Below are positions 1-12,838 of a stretch of DNA of 64,000 bases, piece after piece (positions within the stretch are counted from its first letter, which is position 1; every line of letters begins with the position of its first letter). The notes under the pieces are model-generated. The model was not told the DNA's origin. It saw only the letters and a program-made list of their open reading frames with translations, and searched no databases. The position numbers and the translations under genes are program-made. This DNA is from Tyto alba. Taxonomy: Eukaryota; Chordata; Aves; Strigiformes; Tytonidae. The stretch spans positions 18,161,107 through 18,225,106 of the forward strand of contig NW_024881322.1 of NCBI RefSeq assembly GCF_018691265.1, read 5' to 3'.

Positions 1-1891
1 GTCAGGATCAGATCCAGAGCCAGTTGACAGGTTCACAGACCAGCAATCACTAGGGAAGTTCATAGTGACAAGGCAGGTCCAAAGTCAGGCCGGGAAGGCA
101 ATCTGTTGGGCCTGTGTCTGAATCAGAGAGGTCCATGGCTGCAGTGCAGCTGCAGTGTCACTCAGGTGGGAACATGCTGGAGAGCATCATCCTCAAGGGA
201 GGTCCCAAGGAAAGGGGGGAGCCCCCAGTGAGGCTTTCTGGCAGAGCTGTTTGGGAGGGATTGTCTGCTGATGCTTCCTCCAGCTCTTTATGGAGAAGCT
301 TCAGAGTCATCTGAGACTTCTCAAAGAGCTGTCTTAGCAAATTGGACCTGCACACAGGGAAGTAAACTCCTGGTCCTGATGAAAGAAAACTGCATGCTGG
401 AGGAAAAGGAGTCCAGAGGATTGACCAAGGGAAAAACTGTTGATGTTGTCATATTCACCAATATGTCATTATTTCTCTAGAGTGTGGGACTTAAACTCTA
501 TGACACAGAGCAGGAGAAATCATTTTCCATGTCATTGCAGCAATGCAGGATTTTAAAATCAAGTTTCGCAGCAGCCAGTGAAATTGGAGTTCTGTTTCTA
601 CTCTTAATACTGCAGTGAGTACTCCATACACTTCATTAGTGCAATTCCTCTGCCCTGTGAGTATATAATGATAGTTAAGAAATGCCATTTCAGCTCACAG
701 AGTAAGAGATTATCATAATATTTTATTAGGTCTTCAATAAAGTGCATTATTAGACAATTTCTATTTTCCCATAGAGAAATCTCAAACCCATGTGTAAGAA
801 TTAATGTGCTTGAATGGACTGACAAAACAAGCTTGAGCAAGGAAAAAGATTGCCCTGAGCTCAGACTGTAGGAGGTGGTAGCTTGACAATGTAAAACACA
901 TCACCTAACCTTTCCAGTTGTCAGTCCCAATCAATATATGTGTCTGTTTCCCAGAAATCAATAGAGACTTGGTTCTTACAGTAGCCATGAGACCCAACCT
1001 GACCTAGAAGACAAATCATCTAAATAGCAAAACACAAGCCAGTCATCAAGTCTGACAAATGATCAGCTAAAAAAGGGCTCTGATTATTTTCATTTCATAT
1101 CCCAACATTGGATGCAAAGACAGTTTTCTCCAGATTAAGCTGAATGTAATACATCACACATTTGAAGTCAATTACCCCACTTTTCTGCTTGTCCCCTTTC
1201 ACACTGAAATTTATTTTTGTTTAGACTCCTCTATAGCAATATCATCATTATTGTTATCTCATACAACTTCTAAAATCTGTGTACACTAAGTAAACCCTTT
1301 AAAAGGTTATTCATACATTTCTCTGATTTTTAAGAAGAGGATATAAGAGTCTGTAATAATTTACAGGTTAATCTCAAATAATAAAATTCTTGTAAAATGA
1401 AAAGGTTTGGACTATAAAAATGTGAAAAGAATAAAACTGCATTCTGACGGGAGGGTTTGTTTGGGAGTGTTATCCTTTTGCACATTCCATTTATGTCTCC
1501 AATAGCCCTTGCTTAACAGATGGCTTGGTTTTGCACCTCTGACTCTAATTTTTAGTGGTCCCAGAATGATGGTTTTCATGTATTGTAGACTCCTTTATTT
1601 CAATTTGAATATGCTCGATAGTCAGCCTGCTGTAAGCCTCAGTGCCGAGGCTCATCGGGTCATCTTTTCCTCATTTGAAACTCATTGCTATTGTATGGAA
1701 CACAGCACATTACGAGTCTTGGTAATACATGTTTTGTGTCATTTTTATTTCCAAAGGATCAGATACCATCCAGATTTGGAATGGTGGGTTGTTTGGGAGT
1801 GGTGTAGCTACCATGCAAACAGGCTAATGTCTGTATTCTTATGTTAGTGTTGGTTGTGGCTTCAAAACTGTGCATGCACACTGTATAACTG

Positions 1892-1917
1892 AAAAAAAAA
1901 AAAAAAAAAAAAAAAAA
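1892..1917. repeat. A26 homopolymer run
   Basis: Uninterrupted A run. I looked upstream for a processed pseudogene and recognised none. Confidence 0.95.
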
Positions 1918-4900
1918 GAAAGGAGAGACATATTTTCTGAGGCAGCATGGTCTGAAATAGGAATATCAGTGTTAACAAGAATTCATGGCTCGTGGTACAA
2001 CAGTGGAGGCACAATGGAAAGGAAGAAGCAAAGCTGATTGTTTTGAGGTCCCTCAAGGGTCAGAGGGGAAAAAAAATTGACAGCAGCAACAGCAGTTGCT
2101 CATCAACAGAAGAAAACACTTGTGCTCCCCCAAACCAATTTCCAGTTGTGCCACAGTCTATGTTCCATATGCAGTGCCAGATATAAGTTCTCATGGATGG
2201 AGAGAAGCCTGAAGTCCTTCTGACTCTTATAATGGCTTTTTTTCCTTCAACTTAAACTACTGTTGGGTTGTACTTGGGGGCAGGGAGCAACAGTTTGAAA
2301 GGAGGAGTGCTTGAGAGGGGTGTGGGGCCTCTGAGGAAAGACCACTTGCAGAAAAAGCTTTCATCGGTTTGCTCACCGGAGTGTAGCTTAATTTACTTTG
2401 GGATCTTGTTAATTTTAGTTCATTTGTTAACAATTTCATAAGTTCTTAAGGAGTTATCATATTTAGTTCCATGTAGTCTGTTATTACTGCACATCAGATA
2501 AAAAGGACCAGCAAGACACTCTGTGATGAATGATATAGGTACATATAAGAATGCTATCTATTTTCTTCTCCATATATGTTAAAGGCATTCCTATGTGAGT
2601 GTGTGAAGCAAGATCCCAAGAATTATTGGCTATTTTAAATTTATTTAAGGAATGTTTTGATTGTCTTCATTATATAGTAACAGCAAGGGAATTCATCTGC
2701 AGATGTGATTACAGCATGTGATTCTGTGATACCAGTGTCACTGACTGAAAATTTTACAGGACTTATTTTTGCATTTGCACTCTTTTCACATAATATATTG
2801 AATGCCAGTTTAAATGACCCTCTCTTTGCACTCAGTCTGGCATAATAATTTGAGTTTGACTTTACAGTCCCTTATAAATCATATTACTAAATCAGTAAGC
2901 ATTGTTGCACTAATAACAACAATTTCTGAAATCTTTCCAATGGATCTCTGCTGTAACATGAGGCTTTTGCTACAGAAAATTTAAAAATGCATCCCCTTAC
3001 TGTTGAAATATCATTACCAAATTTCTGGGATTTTTTATGTCCCTTTTAAGAAGTTAAATAATTCAGGAGCTTTAGCTGCATAAACCTGCAAAGTGTCAGT
3101 GGTAATGGATATCTGTATGTGCATACATTGTTTACCAGTCCATCAAGGTTGGGTAGAGATAACTTTATCAACTGATCACATAGATATTCCCCCCTTTAGA
3201 GAAATCATGAAATCCTTTGATTTATTGTTAGTATGTTCTTTGCAAGACCATGACATGGAAATGTGCATTTTATTTTGCTCTGGCTGGGCAAACTTCAGGG
3301 TGAGTTGTAAGCTAGTATCAACACTTTCCCAGCTTTGTTGTTGCTGCCACCTGAGCTTCCTGAGGTAATGCTAGCTGTGAAAAGCCTATGCATACTGCAG
3401 TTACACTTTCTAACTGTGATTTAGGCATCCTGTATGTCCTCCTCCCAGAACAAACACCGTAAATCCATTGTTTCAGCACACATAGTAAAAATTGTAGTGA
3501 ACTCTTTTTGTAGAATACTTATGTATGTAAATGTTCTTTTTATCCTTTGAATGACATTTTATTGTTTAAAAGTACTTATTTTTCCTTTTCCCCTTAGAAT
3601 TGCCTTAAGCAAAGACACTGTTCTTTGGCCTTAAATGATCCATTGAATTTACAGTACACAATTAATCGCAACACTGGAAAGTCTGGCACACTATGGCATA
3701 CTAGCATGCAGGGACATCTGACAGCTGCTTTCCCAAGCTATATCTCTCCACTGAGACTTGATTCCAAGAAAAATGACAAGTCAGGCTTGGTTAGTAGTGC
3801 TGCAATTTGGAATATGTCTTGACAAGGGGAAAAATCATTGGTACTGTACTAGCTTTTCATGAGCTGGGGTGAAGAGTAAATCTAATGTCAAAATAAAGCT
3901 GTCAGAGAGCTTTTTCGTAAGATGCCATTGGACACTAATATGGCAGTTCTCCCCCTGATCTTTTTTATAAGTAGCTAATTCTGAAAGAAAAGTCATCTTT
4001 GCCTACATTTTTGTAGATCCAGACAATGAAATTTTAAGAAGCAGTTGTGATAGTAGAACTAAAATGCAGACTGCTACTCAATAACCAGGAGTACCCCTGT
4101 TGACTTACTGAAAAGATGTTTTCACCAAATGTCTAGTATCTAGGATAAGATTCTGTATTTGTTGCTTTATATTCTGAAATTGTTATATACATATATGAAA
4201 TCTGTTTTCTGAAAAATTAGCAGGCAAATAGAAAGGCACATGAGAACACCTTCATGCACTGAAGAACATGGCAGTGGTCATGAATCAACACACATGAACA
4301 CAAGAAAGCAGGCAGTAATTCTGTTTCTCAAGCACTTGATTAGATTCCCTTCTTTGTCTTTACTGGACACTTGAGAAAATTTAGGCTCTTTTCAGTTAGC
4401 CCATTCTTTATGTACCTAAACATAATTGAAGCCTAAGAAGTATGGTGAGGACTGATCACAGAAGTCTTCTCTTCCAGGATATGTGCAAGAACCAGGGCTC
4501 CTGGCTGGACATCTCAACAACTAATTCTAGTTCCTGATACAGAAGGTCATGGAATTTCTTCTCGTTTAGGTTATGGAGATTGTTATCCCTGCCCCCACTG
4601 CAAAATGCATTACTTTATGGCTGTGGAGGAGAAGGACAGCAATGAATTCTTAGGTGATCTTAAGAAAACAGTGAATAGGGTGTATTATATTAACCTTACT
4701 GAGATTTGGAATAAAATTAATTGAAAATGTTCTTTTGAATATTTCAAAGTAAGATAATCAGCAGTATTTTTTATGCTTTTCACAAGTATTTTCCAATATT
4801 TCTTAATTTTCTATTAAATTCTTAACAACATTTTTCATTTATGGTTTGCTTTTGAAGAATGACATAATTCTGAATATCTTGAAAAGGAAAAAAATACCTC

Positions 4901-5147
4901 TTTCTAAGTATTGTTGCATTAAAATGCTTTGGCCATGAATTTAGACATCAAATCATATCAATTCTTACATTAACAAGAAGGTTGAGAAATTACATATTTC
5001 AGGGTTCTGTTTCTGAACAGACTTTAAATCTTAAATTTTCACACAGCTTTTGAAAATAAATAGTACTGTCATATAGACCAACCGCCTCAGTGAGCTTGTG
5101 AAGAAAACAAATGGTCCAGGCTAGTCATAGTAAAAAAAAGGAAAAAG

Positions 5148-5178
<31 letters not shown>
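5148..5178. repeat. A31 homopolymer run
   Basis: Preceded by AAAAAAAAGGAAAAAG. The longest A run in the window, with no recognisable retrocopy beside it. Confidence 0.95.
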
Positions 5179-5180
<2 letters not shown>

Positions 5181-6923
5181 AGAACTAAAAGAGACACAAT
5201 TATCTACAGAATGAAAGTTAAAATAAAAAACAAACTCAGAGTTTCAGGTCATATTTCCATTAAACTCACAAGCAGTTATAATTAGGTAGCCTTAGTTTTC
5301 TGAAGTGGCCAAGGATTCTTGTTCATTGTTTTCCTTTTGTTGGTTTGGTTTTGAATCTCTGTTTTCTGCCCTACATTTCCAATGTGCTCAAGTGCCCCAC
5401 CTGTGCTGCCCTGAGGGTCTGGCTAATCTAACTCTTAGTCATTAGCAGAACAATGATCACTGATGCAGCCTATTTTCATAAATACTTAGCACCCCTTATA
5501 TCTTTCCTAGCTGGCTGCAAAGAAAAAATATTTATCAGTTAGCAAAATGACAATAACAAGATAATAATTTAGCTTATTTTAAAATGTCATATTAAATTCA
5601 TGTGTATATATTGCACAACACAACAGAGGGCAAGAAGTATCACTGGAAAAATGGAAAATTGAGAAAATATGAATTAAAAGAAAAATAATCTCAGTATTAT
5701 CACATATGCATATTAAATATTCATTGTAAATTGATTTTAGAATCTTCACTTCTGAAGTCACTTTCTGCACAGGTACTTCCATTGATATCTGGAAATTTGA
5801 CTTGCCAGACAGACTCCTCTCTGCTCTGTTCTCTCAGTTTCAAATAATTCAACCTACACTTAAACTTGCTCACAACCTGCCTGGGGTGCAGGCAGGAGCA
5901 GAATCCACTCTACAGTTGGGCATCTTCAGTTAGGAGTTTCTGCTGTTGCTATGAGACTCCTCAGCAGATGTAGGTTTAGTCTAAGCGGATATTTGCAAAA
6001 TACAAGGCAGGGGCAGCAAACCTGCAAAGTGTCTAATCAGCTTTATACTGATCCTAAGCATATATATAATAACAAAGATGAGAAAAATCAAATCAGCACA
6101 AGATAAACTAGGTCAGCAAAACCTACCCAGCTTTGACATCTTTGATTTGAAGAATCCTAAATTGGAACATGTAGATGTACTTAACGCATGTGTGACATCA
6201 AACCACAGTTACTTATTTTTTCCAGGTCTTCAAAAGCTGAGATAAAGGGCTCAAAATGTTCATAAAAATTATTTGGCCTGAGTGGAATAGATGGTATAAG
6301 GAAAAAAGATGGCAATAAGAAGCAAGGTGAAATCTGTAAAGCACATAGCCATATTAACATGCTGAACTTTTCAGTGACAACATTACTCTTTCAGTGTCTG
6401 TTTCTTCAACGCAATATCAGGTAGAGTTTTTGCATGGAGTCTAATGAACCATCACCTAAAATCAAGTTACCTTTGTGTGAGGCTAAAGGTACTGTATATT
6501 ATAGTGTACCTTAATGCAAAATACACATGTAAAGAATATATTTAATTTAAAAATAAAAAAATATATCTGCCTTTTCATATGTGCAGATTGAAATTTTTGA
6601 AATTTTTTTCTTTAATTTAATCATCTTATATTTTATCTTTGGGAAATAGCTTTAAATTCTACCTACGATTAATTTAGGCTTCCAAAATTACAGTACATTT
6701 TTGATAGATATCTTTGGGCCTATTCCACCAATAACAAGAATTTGGCAATTAATTCAACTTGCGCTGTTTTTATCTGTTCCATTAACAAAGAAGTGAAGAA
6801 GTGAACAAAAAAATCATTTCTGAAAATAAATACAAATATGCACATAGTGTGATTGTTGTTGACATTGCTTAGTATTTATTTGGGAATCTGTAAAATTAAT
6901 TAATAACTTGAATTGTCCCATTT

Positions 6924-6990
6924 AATAATAACAATAACAATAACAATAACAATAACAATAATAATAATAACAACAACAACAACAACAACA
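6924..6990. repeat. AATAAC/AAT/AAC microsatellite
   Basis: Successive AATAAC units, then AAT units, then nine or so AAC units, an interrupted compound trinucleotide-type repeat. Confidence 0.95.
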
Positions 6991-7003
6991 GTGCTATCCA
7001 GTC

Positions 7004-7021
7004 TAGTTTACTAGTAAACTA
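7004..7021. repeat. 18-bp perfect palindrome
   Basis: TAGTTTACTAGTAAACTA, just after the AAT/AAC microsatellite. Confidence 0.9.
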
Positions 7022-9601
7022 ACACCTAATTGCTTGCAGGGGAACAGATAAATGTAGTCATTAAAGTTAGTCCCCAATGGGCAATTTTCACCAGTCTTGT
7101 TCTTCAGAGGTTCTGAGCCATTGGCTTCAGCCTGAAAGTGTTCCTAGCCCCTCCTTATAAACTATTCCCTTTGATTTTAAGGACCAGATAAGAGCTCAGG
7201 GCAATTTCCTGACAGGCAGAAGCAAGATAACCTTTATCCAGAGCAAGTCGTAACTTGCTTTGATTCACCACAAGCCGCTGCAGATGCAGATAGAATATAC
7301 AAGTTCAGAAAGGAATTAGGCAAATTCATGGTCAGTGAGTCTATAAACAGACACTAAAAGAAATAGGCAGAAATATCCTTAATGCAGTGAATGAATACTG
7401 AGGGAGTGCAAAGATAATCAATTGCAAGTAACAGCCAAACTCAGATCTTTTTCTTTAAATATTACCTCCTCTGTCAGGCACAGAACTCTGGGCAAGGTGG
7501 TCCATGTTCTCAGCAGTGCTGCCAATATTAATTTCTGTTTCTGTTCTTCCCAAAATAAAGTACTAGGAATGGAATATAGCTGGGATGGAGAACCAAGAGA
7601 AGAGTCTTGGATAGTCACCGCTGTTGCTCTTTGTTTCCATAAGCTGGAAAAGGTGCATAAGAGTAATTGGAGTGGGAAACAGCCTCCTCCCTTTCAGCAG
7701 AAGCAACACAGTTCCAGACTTCCTTCAGTAGCCATGGGAGTCAGCCAGGCCTTGCAGATACTTGCTGCAGAAAGTGCTGTCTTTTAATGAAGAGACTGGA
7801 GGAAAATTTGATACGTAGAGGAGATAGTGAATGAAAGAAAAGCATTTATCTTCTCCAGGAAGTTTACAAATAAGGAATACAGTCAGCAGCCCTCTGAGGG
7901 CTGTACTGTGAATGGGAAGTACTGAATGCAGAGTGCCATGGAGTATCTGTCCGCTTTATTCAGTTCCCTAATCTGAGTTGTCTTGGTATTGAAGCTTCAG
8001 TTACTGGTACTGCATATCTCTGAAATAACAGCCCTAAAATACTGAAAGCAACACCACTGTAATTAATCTGTTGTATTTAAAAGTAATAAAACCTATAGGT
8101 TTTATTAAATGTTTAGTAGAATTTAAAGTGTACTTTCAAAAGTTACACATTTTGAGATTGTTCAGCTACATTAGAAATAAATATATTATTGATTGTTAAG
8201 AGCTCTGTTCATACTTCATTAACTTTTGTTGGGTATATTTTTATATTAAATTAAATGGCTCACACAAAGATACATTTATGAGATGAGAAAGGAATCACTT
8301 TTTTATTACACTCAAAGATCTGTGAGAGTAAGAAGAAGTTCCTTTACTCTTTTACTTTTTTCTGAATATTCTGTAAGGGGGAGCACTTATTGATAGAAAG
8401 CACTGATGATGAGATTCTTTACATACTTTGATTTAATAACTGCAAATCTGGTCTAAAATTGCACAGGAATTTAAAGAAGAACTCATATTTTGCATTAATT
8501 TTAACCGATGTCCAACATTGGAAATCTATTGCAACTGCTGTTAACTGTATTGCATGTAAATGTTAAAGGGTTTTTTATGTGTGAAAGAGGGAGAGAGAGA
8601 TTCAAATCACTAAAAATATGGTTTGAATCTGGTGTTCTGGCCCTACTCCTTTGTCCAAATGCCCCATTAAAATACGATCAGACATTTTGCCCTTAGAAGA
8701 CTGTTCTCACACCACAGCTATTAACTTTGTCTGTAAGGTTAATGGACCTCCCAAAAGCTGGATATCTTTGTTCATTTTGTTGGTATACATTTCTTACTCT
8801 GATACCGTAGTTACTTTTCTGCAAAGTGACTGAGTAATAAGCACACAACACCTTGAAATGACTTCTCTCCAAGAAGGAAAATGGCAAGACATCCTGATCA
8901 TAAGTCAGTACACATGAACTTAAACACTTCCTACAGCAGCCCTTGAAGGAGAGCTATTTTGTGCCTGAAAAGCAGTTCTGTGTCAAGACTTGACTCTAAC
9001 AAAAATCCCATGGCAGGCAGAGAGTACCTCTCCTGTTCCTTCTTCACATGATGCTATTTGTCCACAAAAGCTTGGGAGAAAAAAGTAGTTAATCAATGAC
9101 AACAAAAAAAAAACTATCCCACAACTCAAAACTTTTTCCTATGATGAGAAAAGATAACTTCTAAACCAGAAGAAATATATTCTGGTATTAATTGTCATCA
9201 CAATACACTTGACAACTTTTATATAATAACGTTTTCCTTCCACTGATTTTTGTCCTTAATTTAAATTTATATACTTTATTGCCATAAGACCAATAGCATT
9301 GATATTTTAGCAGAATAATTATGCATGATAAAATAGTTTGATGCTTAGAATTATATCCATTAATGATTAGTCTTCATGTTGGAGTGCATTACTACTTCTA
9401 CTTGGATCAACCTGTTGTGGTTTGAGCCTGGTCAGCAGCCAACCACCACGCAGCCACTCTCTCTCCCTTCTCTTCCGGCATTAGGAAGGGACAGAGAACC
9501 AGGCTTGGGGTCAGAGATAGGACTGGGATGGGGAAAAAAATCTCCCTTTATGGGCATGAGCAAAAGGCAGACTCATTAGGGGAAGGAAAAAAGAACATAC
9601 A

Positions 9602-9607
9602 TTTATT
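9602..9607 (-). promoter_or_regulatory. Polyadenylation signal AATAAA of LTR copy 1
   Basis: TTTATT on the plus strand gives AATAAA on the minus strand, about 185 bp before the 3' end of the LTR and downstream of the TATA-like box in LTR orientation. Confidence 0.45.
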
Positions 9608-9867
9608 ACAGACACTAATAAGACTTAACAGAGTAGGACAGTGAGAGGCATTGCCATATCTTGAGAACACCTTCCCCCCACCCCTCCCTTCTTCCTGGGC
9701 TCAGCTCTGCTCCCGATATCTCTACCTCCTCCCCCAGTGGCGCAGGGGCAGGGAATGGGGGGTGCAGTCAGCGCTGCCACTTCTTCCATCTTCAGTAGGG
9801 GGACCTTGTGGAACTTGTTTCCCCTGCTCCATCGTGGTCCCCCTCTCACAGGAGACAGTCCTCCACA

Positions 9868-10003
9868 AACTTTCTCCAACGTGAGTTCCTCCCATGGGCT
9901 GCAGCGTTCCCCACACTGCTCCGTCGTGGGTCACCAACTTTCTCTGGCTGGAGTCCCTCCCGTGGGCTGCAGCCCTTCCTGAGCTGCTCCGGCGTGGGAC
10001 TCC
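9868..10003 (-). repeat. Two diverged 68-bp tandem units inside LTR copy 1
   Basis: AACTTTCTC begins at 9868 and again at 9936. Both units continue with ...GAGT(T/C)CCTCCC(A/G)TGGGCTGCAGC and later CTGCTCC(G/G)(T/G)CGTGGG in the same order. A partial third unit with CTGCTCCATCGTGG may precede them near 9810-9840. Confidence 0.65.
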
Positions 10004-10319
10004 CCCACATGCTGCAATCCTCCCAGCACTGAATTACAGCAGCGGGGCTGCCTTTTCCCATGAGACCCCGGCCTTCTTCTGGCACAGCACCTTGATTATT
10101 CCAAGCAGAAGCCACAGGCCATAAATCAATGTCTGCTCCACCGTAGATCTCCATGGGTGGCAGGGGGGGCTGCCCTGCTGTCTCACCACAGGATACAGGG
10201 GGGTCTCTGCTCCGGCACACCTCCCCCCTCCTTTCTTCCTCTGTTCCTCCACTGACCTTGGTGTTCACGCAGATGCCGCAACTTCTCCTCACCAGTCCCA
10301 CTGCCCGTCACCACGTCCC

Positions 10320-10328
10320 TTCTTAAAT
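10320..10328 (-). promoter_or_regulatory. TATA-like box of LTR copy 1
   Basis: The plus-strand TTCTTAAATATGTTATC reads GATAACATATTTAAGAA on the minus strand. The same position is conserved in the other two copies (GATAACGTATTTAAGAA and GATAACATATTTAAGAA), as expected of a core promoter element. Activity is not shown. Confidence 0.5.
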
Positions 10329-12748
10329 ATGTTATCACAGAGGCACAGCTGATGGGCTCAGTTTCCAAACAGAGATGGAGCTGACTTGGAGCTGGAGGAG
10401 GTTCCAGAAGCTTCTCACAGGGGACCACCCCTATAGCCCCCTCCTCTGCTACCAAAAAACCCCACCACTCACTCAACCCAGGACACAGCCCTTTCCATAC
10501 TTCTAAAGCAGAAAAAAAAAAAAAAAAATATGCAAAGAACTCTGATACAGAAGGATTCACATCCTCAGGAGGAGAGTATAGAGGTACAAAAGAGGGTGAG
10601 GCGTGAGAGGGGAGAGTGATCCTGTTTCTAAATATTTTTTTAGCTGCGTGATACATCCTTCTCTCTTCTAGCCTTTCTTTTTTATTGTTCTTTTAGTCTC
10701 TCCAAAGCATAGTTTTACTATTTGTTATGCCCAGTCACAGTGGTGTCTGGAATATATCTGCACAGCATTCCTGATTTGAAGTTTATGAACTACAGACAAA
10801 ATACAGCTCGTCTTTTTCTTGGCTGACATGAATCAGGAAGGCCACAAAGGGCTGTTCTCATTTGGTTGACAGAGAAAATCGGACACAAATTTGTCTCCCC
10901 ACATTTTCTTTTATTAATCGTATACTATCAAGGAGCTTCAGAACCTCTTGTATGGCTACTGTGGTGCCGAATGGTCTGGTGTGAGCCTCATCATATTCCA
11001 GTGCACGGAACTATTTCCTAATGGAAAGTCTGCCCCACTGCATGGTAGACAGCTAATGAGAACTGCCTACTAAGAGCCCCTCAGTTGCAAGCCCTAGCAC
11101 AATATGCTGGGCAATTACAGACTCTTGGTGGTGGCCACAAAGGCAGTGCTGGAATTACTGGTTCTAGGGATGGCTAGCAGAGTATGTGCTGAATGCAACC
11201 CCCCCTAAAATTGTACGTTACCTTCTTGACCTTTCTGGAAATTTAATCATACATGTTAGTATTCATCTGTGTTCCTAAGCCTGTGGGTAGGTCTTTTCTT
11301 TAGAATGAAGATGAACACTGAAAATAATAGATGTGAAAAATGGCTCTGTCTACACTTAAAATATATTATGGGTTTAAAACTGTATGCCATTTGTCTTTTA
11401 AATAAGATAAAACATGCCCTGTTTGTGTCTGTCATGGTGTTCTGTGACACCCATCATTGTAGCCTATAATTCTGCTTTCATCTGTTTTAATAATTTCTAC
11501 CTGTTTCTGAATATTTAATCCCGTTTTTGACATTTCTAAGTAATTTATTTTCTTCTGGTGCTTTAATTAGCAGTTTTGCTCTCCAGTAAAGAAGTGCTTC
11601 CTGACTGAATCGTGCAATCTGTCTCTTGACAGGAAGGGTGTACACAAAGAGAATTTTGACTAACAGTCAAAACTACAGCATTTCCACTACAGCATAAAAA
11701 CTAACTTCAAAGATGAGAGGGGAAAAAAATACAATAGGAGCTTCAAATATCATTAATGCTGTAGTTGAATTCTGTGTCAATAAAAATGATTCTGTCATTC
11801 ACTGTGGAAAGATAACATTTACCCTTACATGCTTATTAAATATTCGTTTGGAAGCCAGGACTACGTACTCTCATCTCTGACAGATTGCATTGCAGGTTGG
11901 AAATGCTGCTGCAACATTCACGTGGCACACTCTTCTGACTCGCAGAACTTAGTTACATGATAATCAAGTCACAGAAGCTAAAATGACCAATTTAGTGTCT
12001 AGAATCGAGTCATGCTATTACCATACCCATTGCATTAGCACTAGATCTGAACGGTCATACTGTGCAGCATAGTAACATCTAATAAAAACTTTCAGCTGCC
12101 ATGAATTTTTCACATTACTGTATTTTCAGTGGTGTTATTTTCTATGATGTTTAACAATTCAAAAACATTGGACAAGGTAAGTCTTTTCAGAGCGCCATGT
12201 CTTTTGTTTTTTGGTGGGTTTTTTAAAATGTGTGCAGATATTTTATGGCTCTCTCCATCTCTGGAATTTAATTTTCTTTAGAATTCTGTGTGAAATACTT
12301 TCAGCTTATATCTAAGGTAAGTAGGTTTATGGTCTAGATGATCAAATCTAATTGTGAAATGGCTATTTTTAGGATTATGGATATAGGTTTTTGGAGAGTG
12401 AGATGCACAAACAGAAAATTATGAAATGCAGAATATCTATTGTGTAGGATTTTACTTGTAAAATTTATTAATAAGTGAATTCCATGTAAATAGCTTCATT
12501 TGATTTAATAAGAAAATACCAGCAGAAGATTAAATGAGGGAAAAAGACATTTTAAAGAAACTAGTTTATAGGCTGAGGTCAATCATGTTTTCTAAATGTG
12601 AAAAAATCACTAAAGTATATTGAGACAGATTGAGTTATTCACATAGGTTTGAAGCTAAACTCATAATTAAGTGTCTTGGTGAACTGGCAGAATAAAAAGA
12701 AACCTTTCAGGAAGAGTGTATTTTCATATTAGAAATTAAAGTAGAGGG

Positions 12749-12768
12749 TGTTTGTTTATTTATTTACA
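12749..12768 (+). promoter_or_regulatory. Overlapping forkhead-like motifs
   Basis: TGTTTGTTTATTTATTTACA contains several overlapping TRTTTRY-type and TATTTAT-type cores, about 0.7 kb before exon A. AT-rich introns produce such motifs by chance, so functional binding is only a possibility. Confidence 0.2.
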
Positions 12769-12814
12769 CATAAGAAGATTTGTTAGTCCAAAAGCATTCA
12801 AAATAAACTTAGAG

Positions 12815-12838
12815 ATCTTGATATTAAAATATCAAGAT
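12815..12838. repeat. Perfect 10-bp inverted repeat with 4-nt loop
   Basis: ATCTTGATAT, loop TAAA, ATATCAAGAT. It would form a small AT-rich hairpin. Confidence 0.9.

Larger units (their letters stand above)
9416..10485 (-). mobile_element. ERV LTR, family L1 copy 1 (near complete, minus strand)
   Basis: Read on the minus strand the element starts TGTCCTGGGTTGAGTG (ending at 10485) and finishes CTCAAACCACA (at 9416), giving TG...CA ends as in retroviral LTRs. It is much GC-richer than its surroundings. A TATA-like TATTTAAG sits near 10320-10328 and an AATAAA on the minus strand lies at 9602-9607, consistent with U3-R-U5 order. Its U3 half is shared with 32085-32489 and 17885-18175. The overall look (Trp-codon-rich GTGGTTT end, GC-rich body) resembles avian ERVL-type LTRs. 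No clear 5-bp target duplication was found and no adjoining viral coding region is present, so this is most likely a solo LTR. Open frames inside it are by-products of base composition. Confidence 0.8.

Noticed and set aside
1509..1847. 112-codon plus-strand frame followed by an A26 run, a possible retrocopy
   Set aside because: No polyA signal in the right place, no target duplication and no known protein resemblance.
7422..7787. 121-codon plus-strand open frame
   Set aside because: No recognisable domain, no splice context and no family resemblance. Length is within chance expectation for 64 kb of intron.
9846..10656. Overlapping minus-strand frames of about 150 codons
   Set aside because: They lie in the GC-rich LTR, which has few stops because of its base composition. 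No viral protein motif is present.
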